Origin: Trogon surrucura
Lineage: Eukaryota > Chordata > Aves > Trogoniformes > Trogonidae
Assembly (NCBI GenBank): GCA_020746105.1
Contig: CM036617.1
Coordinates: 43,491,898-43,555,897 of the forward strand
Reading direction: 5' to 3'
Length of the DNA stretch: 64,000 bases
The notes under the pieces were generated by a model. It saw nothing but the letters and a program-made list of their open reading frames with translations. It did no database searches and was not told where the DNA came from. Below, piece by piece: positions 46,289 to 58,884 of this stretch. Each line of letters starts with the position of its first letter. The first letter of the stretch is position 1. A program made the position numbers and the translations under genes.

Positions 46289-49200
46289 CTCTTTATTTTA
46301 TTTTTAAATAAGAGTAATTTTCAGTAAAACAGGTTATGAAGAGCTGGGGTGCATTCTCTCCACCCTTGAAGAATTTTAATTGAATGTTTTTTTAGGAAAA
46401 AAAAAAAGTGTGGTCCAAAGTATGAGAATCTCTGTGAACTACCACATGCAAGGACAGTCAATGCTAAAAGTCCATTCTAACTTCAAAATATAATTAACAT
46501 TTGTTATTACACAGCCATTGCTAGGGAATAATCCCTTGAAATATGCTCATTTCTGTATTTGAATTCTTTAAGCAGTCCATATACTTTCTGTACTTTCTAA
46601 TCTTACAGCTTTTCAAGGCTTAAAAATGATCTTCTGTTTAAAAATTTTATTTTAAAGCCATCTTACAATCTCTTAATTACATAATGTTATACTGCTATTA
46701 ACAACAATCTAAACATTTTAATAGTATTTTATATGCTACAGACAAGATAATTTTATCTGAAGAATTTTCTTGGCCTCTTCTTTGTATTAGTCACTCATGA
46801 CATAAAAGAAGACAGATGTTTCACAGATGTGGGGGAATAAGAGCTCATTAATAATTAAGATACTCGGTTTCGTAATTGCATAAACTATATAGGTAAGTAC
46901 CATGTAAGGAATTTGTTCTACCACATAGGGCTGGAGAGAAATATGACAATAAAAACTAATTTTTCCCTCTGCTGTGTTTTGCATATGCAAATTTTAACTG
47001 CAGAACTCTATGTGTGTGCGTTTGTTTTTTCTGTTTATTTTCTTTTAACAGAAGTCTCTGAAATCTCGGTCTACTTTGATCACATGTTTCTGACAAGCAG
47101 CTTTTGTTTGTTCCCCCTCCAGGCCCGCACTCTCTGCTGTGTTATGTCACTACTTGTTGTGTCAATCATGCATTTCCACAACAAGTGCTGTTAGGAGGGA
47201 GCAGAAAGTGATAGTTAAAATGTCAGATCAATTTAAAAACATATGTTATTACACTATAACACTAAACAATGCATAATTGTTGTAGCAGTATAGATGTGTT
47301 CAAGACCAACATGTTCATTCTAATCAAATTCCGTACACAATGGAGATTTTTAAAAACTACACATATTCTGAAGCTTTTTACAAAGGCTTCTTGGCAAATT
47401 TTGAAATTAGAATGTATCAAATTTTATAAAGCTCTGAAGTCTTCAGTAAGATGTTATTGAGAGAAAGGAAGAGAGAGAAGTAATATTCTAGGAAAGACAA
47501 ACAGAGAAGGAGGCTGTGCTCCCATGGAAAGTGCAGCCACGGTTTGTTTCATACTACGTTGTTGCATGAAAGTTCCATCAGGCTTAGACATTTTAGATTA
47601 AGAAAGACACATTCCATGTTACCCTCCATAAGTTAAGAGAAAGTGTCTGTGTCTTTTTGGAACTAGTAAACTTATATAGCTGCTCACAAAATCCTAATAT
47701 TGGCAGAAATGCATATTACATTGATTTGCTGTAAAGCACTGCAAGGTAACACTAAACTTTTGAGTGGTCTCTGCAGTATATTTTCTTGGTTTGGGTGAAT
47801 GGAACGTATACAGCACCTCTTGTACTACATCACTAGAATTAGTTTCCTGGGATTAGCATAATGCTATTCTATGAATCCTCCTTTCCATTTTACTGCTTCT
47901 GTGTGGTTGTTTGTTTACAGAAAATCCTATCAATCACCTGGATTCATTAAAAGTCTGCCTAAACAGCACAGTTCTGTTTAATTTTCTTTACCATTATTTT
48001 TAAAACTGTGCATGGGAAACCAGAGTGTATGCAATTTTTTATTCAGTACAAAACTCTCCTTTGAGAGGTAGACTAGATTTACATCAAGGCTGATTATGCC
48101 AGGATATGATCAAGCTGCTAAAAAAGTATGCAAAAACATCTACACTTTTCATTAAAAAAGATCATTTTGTTACAGAAAGGTTGTTTGGACTTGGATGTCA
48201 AGGAAAATATTTTGCAAATGTTATTCCAGAATAATGATATTCAGGCACTGACTAACAACCCATTTCAACATAAAGGTTTGGAAACACTCTAGAGGAACCT
48301 ACTGCTGCTGATACAGATTTTAAAACAGCTTTGAAGCTTTTTTCCGACAAAGCCAGGTCTACAGGAAGGAAAGCTCGCTTTTCTCTCATCTTTCTTTTCT
48401 CTGCCCCTAATCTGAGTGATATTAGAAATGTATTTAGCTGAATACAGCTTTTATCTGCAGCATTGCACAAGTCTTTTACTAACTTACACTGAAAGTTACA
48501 TGGTTGTAGGAATTCAACTAATGTAAAAGAGCCTTTAAATATTCAATATGTTTTTTTTTTTTTTCACATTTCAAACAAGAAAGGTATTGTCCTTATGACC
48601 TTGTGGGGGAAATAGTCCAAGTCCTTTTAAATGTGTAAGAGAGGATGAAGCTGTAAGTTCATTGATCCAATGGAAAAAAAAAATATTAAAGGAGGCCAAA
48701 ATAACATCCTGAGTGTTTCATAGAAACATAGAGTCGGTTTATAGGATAATATTTCTGAAAGCTTACTCATTTTCACAGCTAATCATGTGTTAGCTGTGTT
48801 TACCGTGATATCATAGTTACTTGCTTTCCACATACCTTTCATCCCTTGCTGCCTTTCCCACTTTTATAGTTTTGATGGCTGGATACCGATCTAGTAGTTT
48901 TCACTAACATATTATAAAAACAAAGGCATTAAAGGTAAACAGCATGCATTTCCTTTGCATAGTGCAAATATTTAATCGCTTTGACGTAACTAAAGCCTCA
49001 ATAAAATTTCAACTCCGTGGATAAAACTCAGAGGTTTCCCCACAGTGAGAGCTAAACAAGGTTAATTAAACTCTGTGAATTGACCTCTGAAGATCAATAT
49101 GAGGATATGAGATGCATACTCATAAATCCTTTTTTTTCTTGAAGAACTAGTGGAGGAAAAATGTCTGTCAGTAATGTAATCCAAATGGAAGACAAAGTTT

Positions 49201-50044
49201 CTTCTTTTTAGTGTTTTAGTCAACTCCATATAGTTTAGTTTGTTTATAATTTTTGTGTTTAATAAACTCCTTCATTTGTATAAGTCTATCAAATTTGTAG
49301 TATATTGGGGTATTTTAGTTCATTTACATGTAAACTTTAGATGACATCACTACTACAATTACAAATGGTCCAACAGAGGGATAATACTTACTGAAAAGAT
49401 TAAGTTTCTTAAAACATTTCAATACTCATCATAATGGATGAAATACATTAGAAACTGTGATTTCCTTCAGTATTTCAGTGGCTTTTAGGTCATTCTGTGT
49501 GCATTTTGTGAGCCATCTTTTGGAGTAATTTTGTTAGAGGGGAGACCTGATGCTAGGTAAATCACATAATGTTTAGTTTCCTTGACTCAAGTATGCTGCC
49601 CTAATTTCTTTGCCTTTCTTATCATTCATTACTCATACTGAGCATTTCTGAGGCATAGGTGCCCTTTTAGGTGATGTACAAGCATAAGGAAGATAAGTTT
49701 CCTGCTGCCTTGCTTTTATTCTTTAGGAAGTATTGAAGTGGAGACTGAGGAAGCAATTGTTGAAGGGCTTTTACCCCTTCTGCCAACTTGCTGTGTGATC
49801 AGAGCTCAGAGTCACACTGTCTCTCTTCCTCAGTTTCCAATGCTTACAAGTAATTCAAGATGAAATCATAAACTGGCCAGTGCTCTGCACCCAAAGTTTG
49901 GTTTCATAATCAGACTAATCCACTGTAATTGCAGGAAAACACATCCTGTATCTGAAGGCCTGAACTCATAATCACGATTATTGCCATGGGACAGTGTCAG
50001 AACACACTGTAAATAACGTTGGTTGGAACAGTGGTCATAATAGA
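46289..50044. other. 3.8 kb stretch free of recognisable repeats
   Basis: AT-rich, with a T-run near 48550-48564. At 47030-47050 a pyrimidine tract ends in ttttaacag and an open frame follows, which resembles a 3' splice site, but no protein family fits the translation and no 5' splice site stands out. Confidence 0.4.
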
Positions 50045-50415
50045 AGAATCATAGAATCATAGAATCATAGAATGTTAGGGATTGGAAGGGACCTCGAAAG
50101 ATCATCAAGTCCAATCCCCCTGCCAGAGCAGGAATGCCTAGACTATGCCACATAGGAACATGTCCAGGCAGGTCTTGAATGTCTCCAGAGAAGGAGACTC
50201 CACAACCTCTCTGGGCAGCCTGTTCCAGGGCTCCGTCACCCTCATTGAGAAGAAGTTTCTTCTCGAGTTTAAGCAGAACCTCTTACGTTCCAGTTTCAGC
50301 CCATTACCCCTTGTCCTATCAGTGGTTGTCACCGAGAAGAGCCTGGCTCCATCCTCGTGACACTCACCCTTGATGTATTTGTAAACATTAATGAGGTCAC
50401 CCCTCAGCCTCCTCT
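50045..50415 (-). mobile_element. CR1: CR1 LINE 3' end, young subfamily, minus strand
   Basis: Starts with three units of agaatcat, then ggaagggacct, and the ORF2 end read antisense. On minus, 50332-50138 is open and reads [13 protein letters not shown], then [20 protein letters not shown] and [11 protein letters not shown] before the stop, which is the normal C-terminus of CR1 ORF2. The element is 5'-truncated in ctcagcctcctctc. Few changes separate it from the copy at 51190. Confidence 0.94.
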
Positions 50416-50937
50416 CAGTAACATTTCTACCAGAATCACAGTGAAATACATGGTTTCTGTCATTCTAATATATAGTTTAAGTAGAATTTGTAATCAACAA
50501 CTTGAAAACTTTTCCCATATTCACTGCATTAATCTGCTTGCCTTGTGTGCAAGAACAGCAGGTAAAAGGACCTGTGATAATAAAGCCTATTTGAGATTTC
50601 ATCAGTAACTCCTACCATGATTTGCTAAGTTTCTATCAATCAAATGTATAGAAATTCAAGAGAAATTTAATAAAATTTTAAGTAGTTCAGTGATACTGTT
50701 TCTTGCTGCTGTGATTAATAATAGCATCCACATGGGGTTAAACATCTAGTCAACACACTATTGCAGATATGACTGAAATTTCTTTGTCATTTTGTAAAGT
50801 TTTATTTGACTTTGTATAAAGAGAAAATAAGTACAGAAAAATAAAGAAAACCAGAAAAAGTATTCTGGAATAACAGTTATCTACTGATTTCCTCTGTATT
50901 TGATGTACAGGCAACATAAATTGATGTATTATTGCAA
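50416..50937. other. Non-coding spacer between two CR1 copies
   Basis: AT-rich sequence with nothing recognised. Confidence 0.45.
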
Positions 50938-51108
50938 CTTCTTTTTCCCTTACTTTCCTTCCTCATCTCTTTTCCTCTCCTTCTCTCCCCTCCTTTCCTT
51001 TTTTTTTTCCCTTATCCCCTCCATCTCTGCTCTCCTCCTCAGTTTTCCCCTTCTCTCTCTCTTTTTGTTTTATGGGATTTTTTAGTTTTGTTTGTTTGTT
51101 TGTTTTTT
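50938..51108 (+). repeat. Polypyrimidine tract with (GTTT)n end
   Basis: About 130 bases almost purely C and T (50938-51065), followed after a short gap by four copies of gttt (about 51087-51104). Such tracts can form triplex DNA and often carry length variation. Confidence 0.87.
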
Positions 51109-51189
51109 CACTCTACAAACTCATTCTTTCTTTGGCATTTGTTTAGCACAATTTTTTTTGCTGGTGAACTGAAACAGCTAACTGGTGCC

Positions 51190-51629
51190 ACAAAGATGAC
51201 GAAGGGAGTGGAGCATCTCCCTTATAAGGAAAGGCTGAAGGAGCTGGGTCTCTTTAGCTTGGAGAAGAGGAGGCTGAGGGGTGACCTCATTAATGTTTAT
51301 AACTATGTCAAGGGGGAGTGTCAGGAGGACAGAGCTAGGCTCTTTTCGGCAACGTCCAATGACAGGACTAGGGGCAATGGGTTCAAGCTGGAGCATAGGA
51401 GGTTCCACAAAAATATGAGGAAAAACTTTTTTACTGTGAGGGTGACCGAGCACTGGAACAGGCTGCCCAGGGAGGTTGTGGAGTCTCCTTCTCTGGAGAC
51501 ATTCAAAACCTGCCTGGACGCGTTCCTGTGCGCCCTATTGTAGGTGATCCTGCTCTGGCGGGGGGGTTGGACTAGATGATCTTTGAGGTCCCTTCCAACC
51601 TCTAACATTCTATGATTCTGTGATTCTGT
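51190..51629 (+). mobile_element. CR1: CR1 LINE 3' end, young subfamily, plus strand
   Basis: A plus-strand CR1 of 440 bp. The ORF2 C-terminus is open up to its stop at 51541-51543: [52 protein letters not shown], then [20 protein letters not shown] and [10 protein letters not shown]. The 3' UTR follows with ggttggactagatgatcttt, gaggtcccttccaacctc and the tail attctatgattctgtgattc. The longer 203-codon frame from 50932 is an accidental join with the pyrimidine tract. Confidence 0.95.
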
Positions 51630-52444
51630 AACTTGAGCTCTACTTCCTGTTTTATTGCTTGTAAATAGAAGTTCAAATGACTATTCAGCTACCCCCAAAA
51701 AAATAAAATAATAAACCATCTTTTTGTTGACTATAATTTGCCAGCAGAAGAGGTTATAAATAATGTGAGCTTGTAAATTCTGGGCAAGGAATAAATGCTA
51801 CTGAAGGCAAAAGGAATTTAGCTTAAAGATACATTGCATTTGCAGTTGAAGAAAACATCCCTTTGAAATAAGGCTGAGTGAAATATTGTAAAGTGAGATG
51901 ACTGTAGGTTCCAGTAGTTCCCTCTTCTGCAAGAGGACTTCATGCATTTGAATAGGGTACAACTTTATTTACTCATCTTGGAGCCATTTGGCAAAAAATA
52001 TTTTGCGGGTCATAATTTGTTGTTTTCTTCCTTCTACCCAGTGAATGGTTGTTATTACCTTTTGAAACCCATGGCAGCAAGCACCTAGCTTTGCTTGGAG
52101 CTCATTGCCTTTCCCTCCTATCAGGGTTAAAGGTTCAGTGAAGAAGGTAGTCACTTTGTTGTAAACATTAATAGAAAATTGCCAGATTCTCTGTTGTGAA
52201 AACAATTCTCCTTCCCTGATACACCAGACACTTAAAAGAGCTGTCATCAAGTTGTCACTAGTGACTTGTTGACTGAATTCTCTTGCATCGTTTGCTACAT
52301 AAAAACAACTCCCTTCCTAACACAAGTTTCAGAACTGTATCAGCTCTCAGGTGAGGAACTGTGTCCAACCTCTCTAAAATTTTTTGTATACAATATTTTT
52401 GATGAGCACCTACCAACCTTTTTTGGTTTTTTGGAGAAAGTTTT
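51630..52444. other. Non-coding spacer, nothing recognised
   Basis: The minus frame 51969-52250 (93 codons) and the plus frame 52266-52511, which runs into the next CR1, have no domain. Confidence 0.45.
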
Positions 52445-52797
52445 GGATGTTCAGCCTGGAGAGGGAACGCTCCTGGGAGACCTTATTGCAGTCTTTCTAT
52501 GCACAAGATAGATGGAGAGAGCCTTTTTACCAGGACCTGTAGCAACAAATTGAAGGGCAAGGGTTTTACACTGAAGGTTTAGATTAGACATGAGGAAGAA
52601 ATTTTTCATGAGGACTTTGAGAAAATCTGCAATAGGTCACCCATTGGAAAGGTTCAAGGTCAAGTTGGATAGGGCTTTGAGCCCCTTGATCCAGTGAAAG
52701 ATGTTCCTGCCTGTTGCAGGGGGGCTTGGACTAGCTCATCTTCAAAAGTCTCTTCCAAACCAAACCATTCTGTGATTCTATGGTTCTGTGATTCCAC
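52445..52797 (+). mobile_element. CR1: CR1 LINE 3' end, old copy
   Basis: Plus-strand CR1: ggatgttcagcctggagagg, gggagaccttattgcagtct, gacatgaggaagaaattttt, gggggcttggactagctcat, and the tail ccattctgtgattctatggt. Many substitutions and small deletions. The ORF2 frame is broken. Confidence 0.9.
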
Positions 52798-54183
52798 CAC
52801 AAGTATTTTGGCATTCCACTGCCTTGAATCATGGTCAGGTCCGCTTCTGCAGAACTTCTGTTTCCAGATACAGTTTTCTTCAGTTATCTAAAATTTATTC
52901 CTGAATAACTGAATTTCTTCTTTTATGAAAAACCATATAGTAATTTTTCTTTCTTTCTTGTCATACAAATCCATATTTAACCCAATCCTAAGCACCAGTA
53001 CTGACTCACTGGACCCTGTACATAATTTTCTTTTAAAATGGCCTTCCAGCAAGAGCTTTGCCTCTATCTTGCATGCATTTAAATGACAGTGACTGATGAA
53101 CTGCAGGTTCTCAGTCTAACTAGTTTTCTCACTCAGTTTTTCCTATGCATTTAATGCAGGTACTCACAGATTTTGTTAACCCCTGGATTTGACCATTTGA
53201 AAGGGCCTTGCAGTTTTTCTGAAGGCAATTCCACTTTATGTGGCTTACTCTACTCTTTTAAGAAGTGCCTACATTAAAATACCTGTAACCATCTCGAGAT
53301 GGGTAAGTAATGTTTGAGCTGCTTCCTTCATAAATGAAGTAATATTATTTAAACCTGAATGTAGTTTGCTGAAAGTACATGTATTTACACTAAAGAATCA
53401 AATTTGTTTCCCCAGAATAGTTACTTATTACTGTCTCATGTTTTTGGGAAGATTAAAGTCTGAGAGAATGTTATTTTTGATCAAATCAGGCACTCTTAAA
53501 AATGACATCAGTATAATCTAAGTGAGTTATCCACAGAGTAGTTTAAACTGTAAGGGCTCTAAGCTTCTGAGCTGCAGATTTGGCTTTACAGCAAGTTATA
53601 CAATAGGTGCACAAGAGACAACATGATACAATTTTGAAGACTAATCTTAACAGATCCTCAGCATTCAGTTTATTTGTGCTGAATGATACAGAACATACAG
53701 TTAGCTATACAATATTTTTACTAGTGAATTGGCTTTCATTGTATTGAAAATATGCATATACCTACACTCAAATACAATTCTGAAAATTAACATATACAAA
53801 AGATGGATCGCTGAAACAACTGAATCATGGGATATGCTGATAGAAGAAAGTGAGTTCAGATGAATGAGAACAGCAACCTTGCAAGACATATAACCTTAAC
53901 TTATTTTACTCTGTATATAAATGAAATATTTTGAACGTTCGACTAGTTTTAACCATATGTCATTATAACAGAATATAGCAGACATACAAATGTCATACAC
54001 ACAAAGATGAGCTGCAGTGCATATTACAGCAATGTAGACATGGCAATAGAGGTTGTACTATTGGCTATTGTATTAAGGATAATAAAACTGTTCACTCCAT
54101 TAAAATCTACACAACAACACACTTTTAAAAACATATTATGGTAAAGGTTATAAAATTAACCACCTTAATTTACTTATGAAATA
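52798..54183. other. Non-coding stretch, nothing recognised
   Basis: AT-rich and without a known repeat. The 62-codon minus frame at 53701-53889 has no motif. Confidence 0.45.
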
Positions 54184-54979
54184 TGTCAGTATCCTGTTTT
54201 GAGATAAAGAGAAACACTTCTGTTCAGTGATTTTGCATTTCAGCTTAGTCTCTTCTAAGAGACTGCACTTTCTGAAGTTAACAGCGTGTGTTTACAGACC
54301 ATGTCTGCTACTACAAGTGATAATGCCTGATGCTTACAGTTACTATCAGGGATTGCTATGCAGAAAGGCTTTTGCTTATACTTGCTCCTGTAGTAATCGA
54401 GGTCACTGCAAAACCTTGTGTGCCGTGTTGGGGGTGCCAAGAATTAATGGGGTCAAAAGGAAATAAAAGTTTGCACCTTCAGGGAGGAATAGACAGAGCA
54501 GGTGACTCAAACCTGGACAACAAACTATTTCACTCCACATACGTAATATTCAGTACAAAGCTGAGGGTTTAAGTCCTCTTTCTCCTCTTCAGTGGTTGGT
54601 GTTTGAGGAGGACTCTATCCCTTCTTCTGACTTCAGTCCCGATCCTGAGTTCCCAAATCAGTGTTCTGTGTTTGCTTTGCCTCTGTCACTGAGCCTGGGG
54701 CTTCCCCAATGCCTACAGGCTCTCCAGCACCATTCTATCAGCACAGGGGAGTCTGCTTTGATGTCAGTTTTGTATACATTTGAACATATTTCATTATTTT
54801 CATTATTTTCTTATTTCCTTATTAGTACGACTATTTTTTTATTAAAACTGCTTAAGTTTTCTTTTCCAATCCATAAACCTCTCTGCCTTACTCCATTTTC
54901 CCTTCCCTTTTGGGGAGGAAGAAGGGTTAGAAAGTATCTGCCATTCATTTAGTGGCCAGCCTAACCCCAATCCTTGACA
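54184..54979 (+). mobile_element. Solo LTR, ERVL-like family A, copy 3
   Basis: The 796 bp block is the inverse-orientation relative of the LTRs at 5401 and 42390. It shares gcttagtctcttctaagaga near the 5' end, cttgctcctgtagtaatcga, gatcctgagttcccaaatca and gagcctggggcttccccaat, and ends cctaaccccaatccttgaca. The sense strand is plus, with ATTAAA at 54841-54846 followed by a T-rich part. It is the most diverged of the three copies and its 5' edge (TGTCAGTATCC) has lost the TGTCCTGGG form. Flanking pentamers AAATA and CTCAG do not match. The 118-codon frame at 54596-54952 is not a gene. Confidence 0.85.
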
Positions 54980-57900
54980 CTCAGCCGTCAGAACAGGTAG
55001 ACAATCAATATTTACCTTTCTGCTTTATAGTTAAACACCTGTTTTGAACTTTACATGCTATCAGAGATTTTTTCAAAACATGTAAAAACTACAGACTACA
55101 CTTTGCTAAATTAAATGGTGCTAAATTATTGCTTATACTTTTAGATGTTTCGTACCCACAGGACATAAACGTTTCTAAAACCAGAAAGTTTATTGTAAGT
55201 AATGTTAATAGTTTTAAATATTTTTGTTACTTCCACCCCCATATTGTGTTAAATAACCTTACTCAGGCAAGAATAGTTAACAGGAAATCAAGCAATAGAA
55301 TCAGAATATCCGCATTTCTGTTGTAACCATATTTGATGGGGTAGCAACACAGACAGTGTGTGTTACTATGAGCTCAAATTTAATTCATTCTACAGAGCAT
55401 ACATATCAAATAAATAATAATTCATCCAGATTGTCAGATGGTTCACTTAGCAGTATTCAAAACATTTATAGTTTCTACATACAAACACAGAGCAGTTTGC
55501 ACAAAAGAAATCACAAATCTTGTTATAATTTAAAAGATTTTCTTTAAACTACTTGTAGTAGTCTAAATGTAAATAACAAATTTAATTTAACAAAATGAAC
55601 ATTAAAAAGTCCAATACTATTTTGCAAAACTCTTTTGCAAAGGACTTAGACTTCAACAACTGAACTGTGTCTCTGGAGCCACATCACTGAAAATGGAATG
55701 ATGGCCCAATTAGATACCGTTCTTTTAATTATTTTCAAAATTTTTAAGAACCTTGAAGACAATTAGAAATGTCTAACAGCATTCAAAAAATCTTCTGCTT
55801 CCCTGCACATTCTTTTCTCAAAATAGCTTAAGATGATAACAGTTACAGTGCCGTATATACAGGTAACACATTTGCAACCCAACAATTCTCTGAGTAATTT
55901 TAGTACAATAACAAAAAATCTCTGTAGCTACCCCTTAGCCCTGAACTTATTGTGTGGAGTACCCCAATTATATTAGTGTCCAATCACAAAATGTTGCTGT
56001 ATTACATTTCATATTTTATAGATATTCAAATCTGCCTTAATTTCATCTTGATTTTTAATTATAACAAGCTATTTTTTTCCATGTGTTCTATAGCATCTTC
56101 TAATTTCTTCATCTTCAGAGAAAATATCAAATTTCAATGTTGTTTAAATAAGTTGATATATACTACTTAATGTAACAATTTTCTTATCCAGCTACCAAAG
56201 AAGCCAGAAAAATAAAGAGATAGGCAAGAAAATGGGATAAAGGACCTGAGAAATGAGAATATATTTAAAGGATTTCATATTTCCTGTGCGTATTTTACTT
56301 TCTAAAACATGATCAAAATAGCTCTGTGAAAAAATAGGAAACCTTATTTTTCAAAGTAAACATTAATGGAATTTCAGAGGCAGAGCGTGCCAGAAGAAGC
56401 AATATCTTCCATTAGATCTTTATTAACTGAAAAAATAGACAAGTTTTTGATTCCAAATCATTTCATCAGCCAGTACAATGTAGTTCCTGTATGGGGAAAA
56501 AAAAGAAAAAAACAAACCCAAAAACCCCCAAAATCCCAACATCAACACAGTTTTTGATGAGAAAGTTAAACCAGCTCTGTTGTATTACTTATTCATCAGT
56601 TTAAAAAGGCTGTGAAACTATTCTTGTGAGTGTTACAAGATCTCTGCCTTTGTATTGCTACCTCTAGATCAGAGAAACTTCCTTCCTCATGATCTGAATA
56701 ATACAAAAGAAAGAAATAGGGTGTGCGAGCAAACCTACAGAACAACTGGCAATCAAGATTTAGCCGGCTGTAATGGCTAAAATAGGGCTGAACTGCTTTC
56801 AGGTTGAGAAGAGAAAGGTGATAGTAAGGCAAGAAGAGTGTACAGGGCTTTTGGAGGAAGAGAAAGAAATGTTAGAAACAAGGTTTAAGATAAAGACGGA
56901 GTTTGGTTTTTTTTTTAAAGAACAGTTGAGGTGTTGGAGTATGATCAAAAAAGGGTGTAAAGGTGAAGAACACTTGAGGTTTACTGATTAGATGGAAGAA
57001 ATTGCACAGTCAAAGCAACAATAGAAAACTAACTGCACCATAACAGTTAATGTTTCTGAAAGCTCAATAAAAGGAGCCCAATATTTCTCAAGGACAAATA
57101 GGCTGTATTCCAGGTGCATGTAAGACACAAAGACAACCTTGTCTTTCCCAAAGACAAATTCTGAAGGCAGGTCAATGTCTTTCTGATGACTGAGCTTCTG
57201 GATAAAATCCCAAAGAAAATTAAAGAATAAGGTTGTATTTTCTCTTCATGTTATTTTTACCTTAAATCTTATAAATCGAAAACTTTTAATTCTCTGCTAG
57301 TTCTAGACATTTCACTGGAATATAAACAACTACTGCTGCCAGAATATTTTAAAATGTAACTTGAATAAAATGGAAAATAGAACTAGATAATATATCACAG
57401 TTCTTCCGAGGTCACAGCAACAATAAAGAGATAAAGGGAAGTTCTGGAACTCGTTCTGCTAAAACCTGAGACAGGAACATAAGGTTTCAAATGGTAACAC
57501 CTGAGAAGACCACTGTGGCATGAAAATAGGAAGAGGATCTCATTCCTGGGTTTTTCTCAAACAAAACTTTTACCTTTTAGAAGAAAGCCTAAGGTTTATG
57601 AGGACCAAGCCTTTTACAACTCCTACTGATTGTCACTCTGAAACGGCAAGAAAGCACGGATATCAATGACATCTTCATTTATAAAATGTCTGGGAGTAGT
57701 CATCATGTATTTTGAGTCTCTACATGTTTTTTTCAAATGCTTGACTTCAAAGGCAAATACCATTTTGTTATGGACTAAGTAAGATCTGCAGGATTTGACA
57801 AATAATGAAAGCTTAATGATACATTTAAAGGAAGAATATATCAAATACACTATTACTTGAATTTCTGCCTAAAAATAAAATTGTGAAATTTTCATGTGTT

Positions 57901-58884
57901 TCATTCAAGTCATGCTGTATGCAAATCCATTTGACAGACTAAAGCCCAAGGACAAAAGTAAGCAGGTAAGAAGTGATGAACAAACATTTTCCTTCTGTTA
58001 GTGCCAATGTTTGCATTTTTTTAAAAAAACACCGTATCTCAGCCATCTCTGTAATTAAGTCAGTCTTTTTTTTTTTTTTTTTTTCCTAACTCCTCAACTG
58101 GTTCTGCAATTCTTCTGCCCTAGGTTAAGTTATATAAAGCCTACAGTTCTATACCTCAGCTAGTTATCTTTTTTTGAGATAGTAGATTGAAACAAGCTAT
58201 GGATGATTCATTGGCCTCTTACATGCCTAAGGGGAGATGATTTGGCTCTGTAGATATGGATCATTCTCCACAGACTGAAAAAGCCTGGAGTGATTAGCTC
58301 AAATATACATGCCTAGTCAGATGACTAGAAACCGGGGCGCATTAATCCTACACTTACTTTCTGGTAGCTGCCAGAAGTCTTAACATCTATATAGCTCAGT
58401 GAATAATTTCAGATAGGGAATACATTCAATTAACTTCATCTCCCTCTCATTTCTAATCATAAGCAGTCTTTTATGTACTACTCTTAAAAAAAATAAAAAT
58501 GATCATTTATAAAGTATTCCTTAGCTTTTATATATTCAATACAAATTTTCAGCATATAAGATTGAGATGTTTGGGTTAATTTTCACTGGTCATCTGTCAA
58601 GAACGTACCCACAAAATGGACAGGGAGACTACATAAAAATTAAATTTTATTTCAACCAGAAAACTACTCTGCATTCTGCCAGACAAAGTGAATTTCAAGT
58701 TCAGATGTTAGCTGGGAATATAATACTGCATAGCTTGATTATTCATTAATTTAATTTTGTCATTAACAAGCACTAGTGCCCAAGGTAGTCTGTGTGAGTT
58801 ATCTTTCAGTTAATTTGTTTGCTTTCTGTTTCTCTGTCTCATAAGTATTATGTTAGTATGCTGTCCGGAGATATACAGATTATA
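54980..58884. other. 3.9 kb stretch free of recognisable repeats
   Basis: AT-rich, with A-rich run near 56500-56540 and a T-run near 58067-58084. All frames are short and without motif. Confidence 0.42.

Noticed and set aside
46093-46327. Phe/Ser/Leu-rich membrane protein frames
   Set aside because: They are translations of the (TTTTC)n microsatellite.
47000-47194. Possible exon after a splice-acceptor-like tract
   Set aside because: No recognisable protein family, no convincing donor site and no neighbouring exon; pyrimidine tracts ending in AG are common in AT-rich DNA.
50932-51543. 203-codon frame as one protein
   Set aside because: It fuses a translated pyrimidine tract with the CR1 ORF2 C-terminus.
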